The notes below the pieces were generated by a model. That model worked only from the letters and a program-made list of their open reading frames with translations, made no database searches and was not told the DNA's origin. A stretch of DNA of 43,821 nucleotides from Paraburkholderia sp. SG-MS1 (GTDB lineage Bacteria; Pseudomonadota; Gammaproteobacteria; Burkholderiales; Burkholderiaceae). Positions 34,937-43,821 of the stretch are shown here, in pieces. The position numbers and the translations under genes are program-made. Positions within the stretch are counted from its first letter, which is position 1, and each line of letters opens with the position of its first letter. The stretch covers positions 1 through 43,821 of the forward strand of contig NZ_NPIH01000113.1 in NCBI RefSeq assembly GCF_012275575.1, given 5' to 3'.

Positions 34937-35524
34937 TTAAAGGCTGCCCTTGGTCGACGGAATCTGCCCCGCCGCGCGTTCGTCCATTTCCGTGGCCATA
35001 CGCAGCGCCCGGCCGAATGCCTTGAACACCGTTTCCATCTGATGATGAGCGTTCAGGCCGCGCAGGTTGTCGATATGCAGCGTGACGCCCGCGTGATTCA
35101 CGAAACCGCGGAAAAACTCGATCGACAGATCGACGTCGAACGTGCCGATGCGCGCGCGCGTGAACGGCACGTGGAATTCGAGACCCGGACGGCCGGAAAA
35201 GTCGATCACGACGCGCGACAGCGCTTCGTCGAGCGGCACGTAGGAATGACCGTAACGGCGGATGCCCTTGCGATCGCCGATTGCCTTCGCAACGGCCTGG
35301 CCGAGCGTGATACCGGTGTCTTCGACCGTGTGGTGGTCGTCGATATGCAGGTCGCCATGCGCTTCGATCTCGAGGTCGAACAACCCATGGCGGGCGATCT
35401 GGTCGAGCATGTGATCCAGAAACGGCACACCGGTGGCCAGCTTCTGCTGACCGGTGCCGTCCAGATTGATCTTCACACGGATCTGCGTTTCGCTGGTGTT
35501 GCGAACGACTTCCGCAAGGCGCAT
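34937..35524 (-). CDS. hisB: imidazoleglycerol-phosphate dehydratase
   Basis: Dehydrates imidazole glycerol phosphate to imidazole acetol phosphate using manganese. It has 195 residues, the monofunctional form: no N-terminal histidinol-phosphatase domain as in E. coli HisB, so that activity must be encoded elsewhere. Metal-binding motifs are [24 protein letters not shown] and the C-terminal MAGADDHH-type segment reading [23 protein letters not shown] lies upstream of the ATG. Confidence 0.97.
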   Translation of the reverse strand: MRLAEVVRNTSETQIRVKINLDGTGQQKLATGVPFLDHMLDQIARHGLFDLEIEAHGDLHIDDHHTVEDTGITLGQAVAKAIGDRKGIRRYGHSYVPLDEALSRVVIDFSGRPGLEFHVPFTRARIGTFDVDLSIEFFRGFVNHAGVTLHIDNLRGLNAHHQMETVFKAFGRALRMATEMDERAAGQIPSTKGSL

Positions 35525-35591
35525 GGTAATTCCTCGAATCTAGCTAGAAAGCGATAGTAGTGTGGAGTGGGAAAACGGCAGCGCCGTTCGT

Positions 35592-36662
35592 TCAGTGCAG
35601 CACGAGTTTGAGGCCGGCCAGCAATTGCGCATTCTCCTCCGGCGACCCGACGGTCAAACGCACGCAATTGGCCAGCAATGGATGCATTTTACTCACGTTT
35701 TTGATCAGAACCCGCGCGGTGAGCAGGGTTTCGAACATAACGGACGCATCGGGCACGCGCACCAGCAGGAAGTTGCCGGCGCTCGGGAACACGTGCGCGC
35801 CGGGTAACGCGGCCACCGCCTGCGCGAGTTTCGTGCGTTCTTCGCGCAATTGCGCGGCTTGCGCATCGAGCACGTCGACGTGCTCGAGCAGGAAATCGGC
35901 GGCAGCCTGTGTCAGCACGTTGGTGTTGTACGGCGGCCGCACTTTGTCGAACTCGGTCAGCCACGCGGGCTTGCCGACCAGGTAGCCGAGACGGATGCCG
36001 GCGAGGCCAAGCTTGGACACCGTGCGCATCACGACGACGTTGTCGAACGCGTCGGCGCGTGGCAGCCAGCTTTGCTGCGCGAACGGTTGATACGCCTCGT
36101 CGATCACCACGAGGCTCTTGCCTGCCGCGGCAATGATGCGTTCCATGTCGGCGTCGTCGAAGAGCGTGCCGGTCGGGTTGTTCGGATACGCAAGATAGAC
36201 GATCGCGGGTTCGTGCTCAGCGATCGCGGCGAGCATCGCTTCGGTATCGAGCGTGAAATCCGCCTTCAACGGCACGCCCACGAATTCGAGATTCGCGAGC
36301 TTCGCCGACATCTGGTACATCACGAAACCCGGCACCGGCGCGAGCACCTTCGCACCCGGCTTCGCGCACGCGACCGACACCATGCTGATGATTTCATCCG
36401 AACCGTTGCCGAGCAGCACGTCGCAGCCGGCCGGCACGCCCATCACGCGCTTGATCTTTTCGATTAGCGCGTCCGGGCGCGGCGCCGGGTAGCGGTTCAG
36501 CGCAACGCCGGCGAGATGCTCGCCGAGATGCGCGGCCAGCACCGGCGGCAACGGAAACGGGTTTTCCATTGCGTCGAGCTTGATAAAGCCCGTGGCGTCC
36601 GGAACCGGATAGCTCGTCATCGCGAGCACGTCGCGGCGGATGATGTCTTGAGGTGTCGTCAT
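35592..36662 (-). CDS. hisC: histidinol-phosphate aminotransferase
   Basis: PLP enzyme that transaminates imidazole acetol phosphate with glutamate. It has 356 residues. [12 protein letters not shown] near the start, [32 protein letters not shown] and the PLP-lysine segment [15 protein letters not shown] appear in the expected fold-type I order. The ATG at 36662 ([15 protein letters not shown]) matches relatives; the frame is open to 36800 without similarity. A 194-bp gap with two small hairpins (GATGCC/GGCATC and GGCGGC/GCCGCC, about 36689-36725) separates it from hisD. Confidence 0.97.
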   Translation of the reverse strand: MTTPQDIIRRDVLAMTSYPVPDATGFIKLDAMENPFPLPPVLAAHLGEHLAGVALNRYPAPRPDALIEKIKRVMGVPAGCDVLLGNGSDEIISMVSVACAKPGAKVLAPVPGFVMYQMSAKLANLEFVGVPLKADFTLDTEAMLAAIAEHEPAIVYLAYPNNPTGTLFDDADMERIIAAAGKSLVVIDEAYQPFAQQSWLPRADAFDNVVVMRTVSKLGLAGIRLGYLVGKPAWLTEFDKVRPPYNTNVLTQAAADFLLEHVDVLDAQAAQLREERTKLAQAVAALPGAHVFPSAGNFLLVRVPDASVMFETLLTARVLIKNVSKMHPLLANCVRLTVGSPEENAQLLAGLKLVLH

Positions 36663-36856
36663 AGCTGTATGGAACCGGCCGCGAGGGAAGATGCCGGCCG
36701 GGCATCGGCGGCGCTCAGGCCGCCCTGGTTGGGCTCTATTGTCGTCATTAACGGGAGGAGCAACGAGCGCGCGCAATCCGTCGCTGAAGTGTGCGGGCAC
36801 CCGCTCGCTGGCTGCCCGCTTATCTTCCGTGTCAGAGTCGCAGCGCCCCGCCGCTC

Positions 36857-38191
36857 CTAGCCGCGATCGTTGCTATTCTGCCGCATCCGGTATTCGGCGC
36901 TGCGGGCATGCGCCTGCAGGCCTTCGCCATACGCGAGTTCAGCGGCGATCTCGCCGAGCGTCTGCGCGCCTTCCGCGCTGACTTCAATCAGGCTGGAGCG
37001 CTTGAAGAAATCGTAGACGCCCAGCGGCGACGAGAACCGCGCGGTACGCGACGTCGGCAGCACATGATTCGGTCCCGCACAGTAGTCGCCGAGGCTCTCG
37101 CTGGTGTAGCGGCCGAGGAAGATCGCGCCCGCATGGCGAATCAGCTGGCCCCACTGATGCGGCTCCAGCGCGGAGATTTCGAGGTGTTCCGGGGCGATGT
37201 CGTTGGCGATCGCACAGGCTTCCGCCATGTCGCGCACCTTGATCAGCGCGCCACGCCCTTCGAGCGACGCGCGGATCACGTCCTGGCGCGGCATGGTCGG
37301 CAGCAATTCGTTGATCGCATCGTGCACGCGCGCGATGAACGCGTCATCCGGGCATAGCAGGATGGATTGCGCGAGTTCGTCGTGCTCGGCTTGCGAGAAC
37401 AGGTCCATCGCGACCCAGCGCGGGTCGGTGGTGCCGTCGCATAGCACGAGAATTTCCGACGGCCCGGCGATCATGTCGATGCCGACCGTGCCGAACACGC
37501 GGCGCTTGGCCGATGCGACGTACGCGTTGCCGGGACCGCAGATCTTGTCGACCGCAGGCACGGTTTGTGTGCCATAAGCCAACGCGCCCACCGCCTGCGC
37601 GCCGCCGATCGTGAACACGCGATCCACGCCGCCGAGGAGTGCTGCCGCCAGCACCAGCGGATTCTTCACGCCGTCCGGCGTGGGCACGACCATGACGATT
37701 TCGCGCACGCCGGCCACGCGCGCCGGAATCGCATTCATCAGCACCGACGACGGATACGCGGCCTTGCCGCCCGGCACGTAGATGCCCGCGCGATCGAGCG
37801 GCGTGACCTTCTGGCCGAGCACCGTGCCGTCAGCCTCGGTGTACTGCCAGCTATGGCTGCCGCACTCGATCTTCTGCTTTTCGTGGTAGCCGCGCACGCG
37901 CGCCGCCGCCGCTTCGAGCGACGCACGACGCTTCGGCTCCAGACCTTCGAGCGCCGCTTCCAGCTCGGCCATCGGCAGCTCCAGCGCGGCGACGCTCTTC
38001 GCGTCGAGCCGGTCGAAGCGGTTCGTGTAGTCGAGCACCGCCGCGTCGCCGCGCGCCTTCACGTCGTTCAGAATCTGCGCGACCGAGCGCTCGATTGCTT
38101 CGTCTTCGCTCGCCTCGAACGCGAGCACCGCATGCAGCGACTTGTGGAAGTCGGGAGCGGTGGAATCGAGTTTGCGAATCTTGATAGACAT
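36857..38191 (-). CDS. hisD: histidinol dehydrogenase
   Basis: Zinc enzyme that oxidises histidinol to histidine in two NAD-dependent steps, the end of the pathway. It has 444 residues, the usual length. Key segments are [63 protein letters not shown] (zinc-ligand Gln and His) and APEHLEI. It lies 63 bp after hisG on the same strand. Identification is secure. Confidence 0.98.
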   Translation of the reverse strand: MSIKIRKLDSTAPDFHKSLHAVLAFEASEDEAIERSVAQILNDVKARGDAAVLDYTNRFDRLDAKSVAALELPMAELEAALEGLEPKRRASLEAAAARVRGYHEKQKIECGSHSWQYTEADGTVLGQKVTPLDRAGIYVPGGKAAYPSSVLMNAIPARVAGVREIVMVVPTPDGVKNPLVLAAALLGGVDRVFTIGGAQAVGALAYGTQTVPAVDKICGPGNAYVASAKRRVFGTVGIDMIAGPSEILVLCDGTTDPRWVAMDLFSQAEHDELAQSILLCPDDAFIARVHDAINELLPTMPRQDVIRASLEGRGALIKVRDMAEACAIANDIAPEHLEISALEPHQWGQLIRHAGAIFLGRYTSESLGDYCAGPNHVLPTSRTARFSSPLGVYDFFKRSSLIEVSAEGAQTLGEIAAELAYGEGLQAHARSAEYRMRQNSNDRG

Positions 38192-38254
38192 ACGGGTATC
38201 CGTTTTCGGTAAGGCGCGCTTTACAGCGTGGTCACAACATTATCGGGCCGCCGT

Positions 38255-40311
<2,057 letters not shown>

Positions 40312-40551
40312 TTACGCGTTCTGCCATTCGGCGGGCGTCAGCGTCTTCATGCTGAGCGCGTGGATTTCTTCGCGCATGCGGTCGCCGAGCGCCGCATACA
40401 CCAGTTGATGACGCTGGATCGGACGCTTGCCTTCGAAGCTCGGCGACACGATGGTCGCGAAGAAGTGCTGGCCGTCGCCTTCGACTTCGAGATGCTGGCA
40501 AGCGAGCCCAGCCGCAATGTATTGCTTGACCTGTTCGGGAGTCGGCAACAT
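40312..40551 (-). CDS. ibaG: BolA-family protein (IbaG-like)
   Basis: A 79-residue protein with the BolA fold (PTPEQVKQYIAAGLACQHLE at the start, HFFATIVSPSFEGKRPIQRH in the middle, LSMKTLTPAEW at the end). The central Cys (CQHLEV) and His are the residues that BolA proteins use to share a [2Fe-2S] cluster with monothiol glutaredoxins. In E. coli ibaG lies between mlaB and murA, and the same linkage is kept here except for the inserted ABC genes. AGGAG lies nine bases before the ATG. Confidence 0.9.
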   Translation of the reverse strand: MLPTPEQVKQYIAAGLACQHLEVEGDGQHFFATIVSPSFEGKRPIQRHQLVYAALGDRMREEIHALSMKTLTPAEWQNA

Positions 40552-40566
40552 GAGAGAAGCTCCTGA

Positions 40567-41331
40567 TCAGTGGCGCAGTTTGTAGCCGGAAGCGAGCATG
40601 CGCATCGCCACCACGGCCAGCACCACGAAGAAACCGGCGACGATCGCAAGGCTCAAGAGCGGATTGATATCCGACATCCCGAAGAAACCGTAGCGAAAGC
40701 CGTCGATCATGTAGAAAAAAGGATTGAGACGCGACACTTCGCGCCAGCCCGGCGGCAGCGTATGCGTCGAGTAGAACACGCCCGACAGGAACGTGAGCGG
40801 CATGATCAGGAAATTCTGGAACGCGGCGAGCTGATCGAACTTCTCCGCCCAGATCCCGGCGATCAGACCGAGCGTGCCGAGAATCGCCGCGCCGAAGAGC
40901 GCGAACAGAATGATGTAGAGCGGCGCGGTGAAGCTGACCGGCACGAACCAGATCGTCACGATGAACACGCCGAAGCCGACCGCGAGCCCGCGCGCCACTG
41001 CCGCGAGCACATAGGCGGCGAACATCTCGTAGTGCGACAGCGGCGGCAGCAGCACAAACACCAGGTTGCCGGTGATCTTCGACTGGATCAGCGACGACGA
41101 GCTGTTCGCGAACGCGTTCTGCAACACGCTCATCATCACGAGACCCGGAATCAGGAAGCTCGTGTATTCGACACCCGGATAGACCTGCACGTGGTCGCGC
41201 AATGCGTGGCCGAAGATGGTCAGATAGAGCAGCGCGGTGATGACCGGTGCGAGCACGGTCTGGAACGCCACCTTCCAGAAACGCAGCAACTCCTTGTAAA
41301 ACAGCGTACTGAATCCACTGTAGCCGCTCAT
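40567..41331 (-). CDS. yadH: ABC-2 type transporter permease (YadH-like)
   Basis: Inner-membrane component of an ABC exporter, 254 residues with six expected helices. TVLAPVITALLYLTIFGHAL, YTSFLIPGLVMMSVLQNAFA, GVARGL-type AAVARGLAVGFGV and LNPFFYMIDGFRYGFFGMSD closely follow the pattern of E. coli YadH. Its ATG overlaps the ATPase stop (ATGA), so the two subunits are coupled. The substrate of this transporter class is not established. Confidence 0.88.
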   Translation of the reverse strand: MSGYSGFSTLFYKELLRFWKVAFQTVLAPVITALLYLTIFGHALRDHVQVYPGVEYTSFLIPGLVMMSVLQNAFANSSSSLIQSKITGNLVFVLLPPLSHYEMFAAYVLAAVARGLAVGFGVFIVTIWFVPVSFTAPLYIILFALFGAAILGTLGLIAGIWAEKFDQLAAFQNFLIMPLTFLSGVFYSTHTLPPGWREVSRLNPFFYMIDGFRYGFFGMSDINPLLSLAIVAGFFVVLAVVAMRMLASGYKLRH

Positions 41332-42260
41332 GCAAGCCCCTCGATCACTTCCGGACCGTTCATCACCTGAACGAACACATCTTCGAGGTCGGCCTTGCGG
41401 ACCTCGATTTCTTCGAACGTACAGCCCGCTGCGCGGCACTGCGCGAGAATCCGCTCGACGTCGTCGTAGCTCGTGAGGCGCAGCAGATGCTGACGGCCAT
41501 TGCCGTTGCCCGCGCCACTTTCTGCTTCGAGCGGACGCAGCTCCGCTGGCAGCACGCCCTGCGCGAAACGCACGAACAGCTGCATGCCGGCGAAGCGCTG
41601 CAACAGCGTGCTGGTGCGCTCCAGCGCGACCACTTCGCCACGCCGCAACATCGCGATGCGGTCGCACAGCGACTCGGCTTCTTCGAGATAGTGCGTGGTC
41701 AGCACGATCGTGTGGCCTTCGCGGTTCAGGCGCGAGATGAATTTCCACAGCGTTTGACGCAGCTCCACGTCGACGCCCGCGGTCGGTTCGTCGAGGACGA
41801 TTACCGGCGGGCGGTGCACGAGCGCCTGCGCGACCAGCACGCGACGCTTCATGCCGCCCGACAGCGCGCGCATATTGGCGTCGGCTTTATCGGTGAGGTC
41901 GAGATTGGCCATGATCTCGTCGATCCACGCGTCGTTGTTGCGCAGGCCGTAGTAGCCGGACTGGATGCGCAAGGTTTCGCGGACGGTGAAAAACGGATCG
42001 AACACGAGTTCCTGCGGCACCACGCCGAGCGCGCGTCGCGCGTCGCGGAAGTCGGTCACGACGTCGTGGCCACGCACCGCGATACTGCCTTCATCGGCGC
42101 GCGCGAGGCCGGCGAGGATGCTGATGAGCGTCGTCTTGCCCGCGCCGTTCGGCCCGAGCAATCCGAAGAACTCGCCTTCTTCGACTGTGAGGCTGACGCC
42201 CTTGAGCGCCTGCAAGTCTTTGTAGCGCTTCTTGACGTTACGAATTTCTATGGCTGACAT
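41328..42260 (-). CDS. yadG: ABC transporter ATP-binding protein (YadG-like)
   Basis: Cytosolic ATPase partner of the ABC-2 permease, 310 residues. Walker A GPNGAGKT is at 36-43, signature LSGGM at 133-137, Walker B VIVLDEPTAG at 153-162 and the switch His in LTTHYLEEAE. The C-terminal part (about 225-310) is an accessory region interrupted by a Gly/Asn-rich linker (SGAGNGNGRQ). A TATAAT at 42389-42394 may be its -10 box. It sits between mlaB and ibaG, where E. coli has no insertion. Confidence 0.92.
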   Translation of the reverse strand: MSAIEIRNVKKRYKDLQALKGVSLTVEEGEFFGLLGPNGAGKTTLISILAGLARADEGSIAVRGHDVVTDFRDARRALGVVPQELVFDPFFTVRETLRIQSGYYGLRNNDAWIDEIMANLDLTDKADANMRALSGGMKRRVLVAQALVHRPPVIVLDEPTAGVDVELRQTLWKFISRLNREGHTIVLTTHYLEEAESLCDRIAMLRRGEVVALERTSTLLQRFAGMQLFVRFAQGVLPAELRPLEAESGAGNGNGRQHLLRLTSYDDVERILAQCRAAGCTFEEIEVRKADLEDVFVQVMNGPEVIEGLA

Positions 42261-42586
42261 GACTGTGGGCCGCGTGGGTCGCAGCGCCTAAATGAACCCT
42301 GTGGGAGCCTTGAGCAGCCCGGAGCAGGGTCAACAAAATGCTGGGAGAAACGGAATTGGGGCCGGTAACGAGCACCAAAAAACGTTTGATTATAGGGCAA
42401 AAATCAGCGGGCCCGACTCGACCGGAAGGATTGAAAGTGACGCGGAGGGAGCGTCAATGCGGCGATGGTGGGGGAGCGGCGTGGGCGCCAAAGCGGGAAG
42501 CCCAGAGACTCGCGTTGCGTCGGGCCGGAGTATGCGCGAAAGCGCTAACCCCGGTCGACTCGCGTTGCGTGGGACCTGGATGAGCG
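42261..42586. other. 326-bp gap between mlaB and the ABC transporter
   Basis: No gene is seen. It holds a perfect -10 TATAAT on the minus strand and the outer part of a 50-bp tandem duplication (42507-42606). No T-tailed terminator separates the mla genes from the ABC genes, so read-through is possible. Confidence 0.55.
42389..42394 (-). promoter_or_regulatory. -10 element upstream of the ABC transporter
   Basis: TATAAT on the minus strand, about 130 bp before the ATPase start codon. The -35 position at 16-18 bp spacing is GC-rich and poor, so the call rests on the -10 alone. Confidence 0.35.
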
Positions 42587-42606
42587 CTAAAGCGCCAACT
42601 CTGGTG
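42507..42606. repeat. two tandem 50-bp imperfect repeats
   Basis: Both units begin GACTCGCGTTGCGT (42507-42520 and 42557-42570), exactly 50 bp apart. Each contains a tetraloop hairpin of the form GCGC-NAAA-GCGC (42534-42545 and 42584-42595), and the rest matches with small shifts. The second unit runs into the last codons of mlaB. Confidence 0.8.
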
Positions 42607-42889
42607 GACACACCAGCGTATCGACGCCGTAGGCCTGCGCGAGACTGGCGAGACCAGCCGGCAGATTGACGATCTTAAATTTGAGGCCGCGAGCCTCAGC
42701 GGCACGCTGCCATGCGAGAAACACGGCCAGCGCGGAGGAATCGAACTGCGTGAGCGGCGCGCAATCCACACCGGTCGCGCCGGCCGAGATGCGTTGCAAA
42801 CCCGCCGAGAGCGCGGCCTTCGCGCTCTCGTGGGTCAACGTTGCACCGCTCTCGAAGCAGTTCGCGACGGCGCTCAGCACTTCGCTCAC
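42587..42889 (-). CDS. mlaB: STAS-domain protein of the Mla system (MlaB-like)
   Basis: A 100-residue cytosolic STAS domain. In the Mla pathway MlaB binds the ATPase MlaF and regulates the phospholipid transporter. VDCAPLTQFDSSALAVFLAW (about 41-60) carries the conserved DSSAL motif, followed by LKFKIVNLPAGLASLAQAYG. Its ATG overlaps the mlaC stop by four bases. The end of the gene lies within a tandem repeat. The call rests on fold and on neighbours mlaC and mlaA. Confidence 0.9.
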   Translation of the reverse strand: MSEVLSAVANCFESGATLTHESAKAALSAGLQRISAGATGVDCAPLTQFDSSALAVFLAWQRAAEARGLKFKIVNLPAGLASLAQAYGVDTLVCPPELAL

Positions 42890-43518
42890 GACTGCTTGCC
42901 CGCGGCGAGTTGCTGGTTGCGCTGCGTGAGGAACTGGATCAGCCCGTCAACGCCCTTCTGCTGGATCTGCTCATTGAACTGCTGTTGATACGCCTGGATC
43001 AGCCATGCGCCGAGCACGTTGATGTCATACACGCGCCAGCCTTGCGGCGTCTTGTACAGGCGGTAGTCGAGTTCGATCGGCGAGCCGTTGTTCATCACCA
43101 CCGAGCGCACCACCGTGTCGGTGTCGTCCGGATTCATGCGGAACGGCTTGTACTGGATCTGCTGGTCGCGCACCTGCGCGAGCGCGCCCGAGTACGTGCG
43201 GATCAGCAGCATCTTGAACTGCTCGACCACCTGATTCTGCTGCTCGGGCGAGGCCGTGCGCCAGTTACGGCCCATCGCCAGTTGCGTGGTGCGGCGGAAA
43301 TCCGTGTACGGCAGAATCTTTTCGTTGACGAGACGAGTGATGTGCGAAATGTCGCCCTGCTGGATCGACTTGTCGGCGCGCACCGCGTCGATCACCTGCT
43401 GGGTGACGGTCTTGATCAGGACGTCCGGCGAATTCGTGTCCACGGTTTGCGCCGATGCCCCGGCACTCACAAAGGAAAACAACGCAGCGAACAACGGAAT
43501 CAGGAAAAGTTTTTTCAT
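42886..43518 (-). CDS. mlaC: periplasmic phospholipid-binding protein MlaC
   Basis: Soluble shuttle that carries phospholipids between the outer-membrane lipoprotein MlaA and the inner-membrane MlaFEDB complex. It has 210 residues. A Sec signal peptide (MKKLFLIPLFAALFSFVSAG, cleavage probably after ASA at residue 23) precedes the family segments ILPYTDFRRTTQLAMGRNWR, FKMLLIRTYSGAL and GWRVYDINVLGAWLIQAY. The ATG at 43518 fits the signal peptide; the longer frame to 43584 does not. It is followed directly by mlaB. Confidence 0.95.
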   Translation of the reverse strand: MKKLFLIPLFAALFSFVSAGASAQTVDTNSPDVLIKTVTQQVIDAVRADKSIQQGDISHITRLVNEKILPYTDFRRTTQLAMGRNWRTASPEQQNQVVEQFKMLLIRTYSGALAQVRDQQIQYKPFRMNPDDTDTVVRSVVMNNGSPIELDYRLYKTPQGWRVYDINVLGAWLIQAYQQQFNEQIQQKGVDGLIQFLTQRNQQLAAGKQS

Positions 43519-43632
43519 ATCGAGCCTAGTCTTAAAAGTAGTGCAAGCGTTTGAGCCGACCTTAGCACGCGAGTTCGACGGCAATCCATGCGCAAACTGC
43601 GAGAGTCGTATCGATCTGTTACCGCCGCACGT

Positions 43633-43821
43633 TCAGCGCAATTTGAATGACGGAAAATTGAAACGCGTCGGTGGTACCAGTTGGCCTGCCGGAATTTGCG
43701 TCGTTTCGGGACCGCCGTTCAGGTCGAGCGGCGGGGTGTCCGACTCGCCCGACGCGGCTCCCGACGCCGCTTGCGGCGGTGTCGCGGCGGCCGGACCGGA
43801 TGCCGGCGCAGCCTTCGCAGC
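43633..43821 (-). CDS. mlaA: C-terminal end of a probable MlaA (VacJ) lipoprotein
   Basis: Only the last 62 residues are inside the window. They form a low-complexity Ala/Pro/Gly/Ser-rich tail followed by LDLNGGPETTQIPAGQLVPP and end FNFPSFKLR. No conserved MlaA domain is visible, so the name rests on position: in Burkholderiaceae the VacJ gene directly precedes mlaC. The frame has no stop up to the window edge and has strong third-position GC bias, supporting a real coding end. Confidence 0.6.
   Translation of the reverse strand, partial: AAKAAPASGPAAATPPQAASGAASGESDTPPLDLNGGPETTQIPAGQLVPPTRFNFPSFKLR

Overview
The window is GC-rich chromosomal DNA whose gene content and order point to the family Burkholderiaceae, most likely Paraburkholderia or a close relative. 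The main evidence is five housekeeping blocks: hemA-prfA-prmC-grxD-ubiX, petABC-sspAB, the his-tat cluster, ibaG-murA-hisG and the mla genes. The genus is an inference from gene order and protein similarity recalled from memory; no search was run.

Layout. 1-741 (minus): the start of an Xaa-Pro aminopeptidase gene (cut by the window edge) and a small YeaQ-like membrane protein. 901-7094 (plus): an orphan response regulator lacking the phospho-acceptor Asp, then hemA, prfA, prmC, grxD, ubiX and a DODA-type extradiol dioxygenase. 7225-20074 is a mosaic of short, alternating transcription units: an APC permease, a cold-shock protein with a long leader, an Hsp70-like ATPase, two MFS transporters, a nitroreductase, a TetR regulator with three operator-like palindromes, DUF1415, two methyltransferases, DUF1059, a BaiN-like flavoprotein and one unrecognised 106-residue protein. 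21199-22035 is a gene-poor, partly low-GC stretch next to tRNA-Thr(UGU), with an orphan plus-strand terminator. 22176-27220 (minus): nif3, then petA-petB-petC (cytochrome bc1) and sspA-sspB. 27240-28460 (plus): a DegS-like membrane-anchored protease that starts 19 bp from nif3 in the opposite direction. 28617-43821 (minus): mlaA(partial)-mlaC-mlaB, a YadGH-like ABC transporter, ibaG(bolA), murA, hisG-D-C-B-H-A-F-I-E, a DUF4870 protein, hinT and tatA-B-C.

How the genes work together. The long minus-strand run links outer-membrane lipid asymmetry (Mla), the first peptidoglycan precursor step (MurA), the complete histidine pathway except HisZ and the phosphatase, and the Tat translocon. The Rieske subunit PetA carries a twin-arginine signal and is therefore a likely Tat client. 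The hemA block joins haem synthesis with translation termination (RF1 and its methylase PrmC).

No CRISPR array, complete insertion sequence, prophage or recognisable defence system was seen, and I see no undescribed multigene system. The most unusual signals are a 31-nt near-identical segment found once inside the BaiN-like gene and once in the gene-poor stretch, the orphan terminator in that stretch, the degenerate response regulator, the operator array at 14663-14734, and a 50-bp tandem duplication at the end of mlaB.
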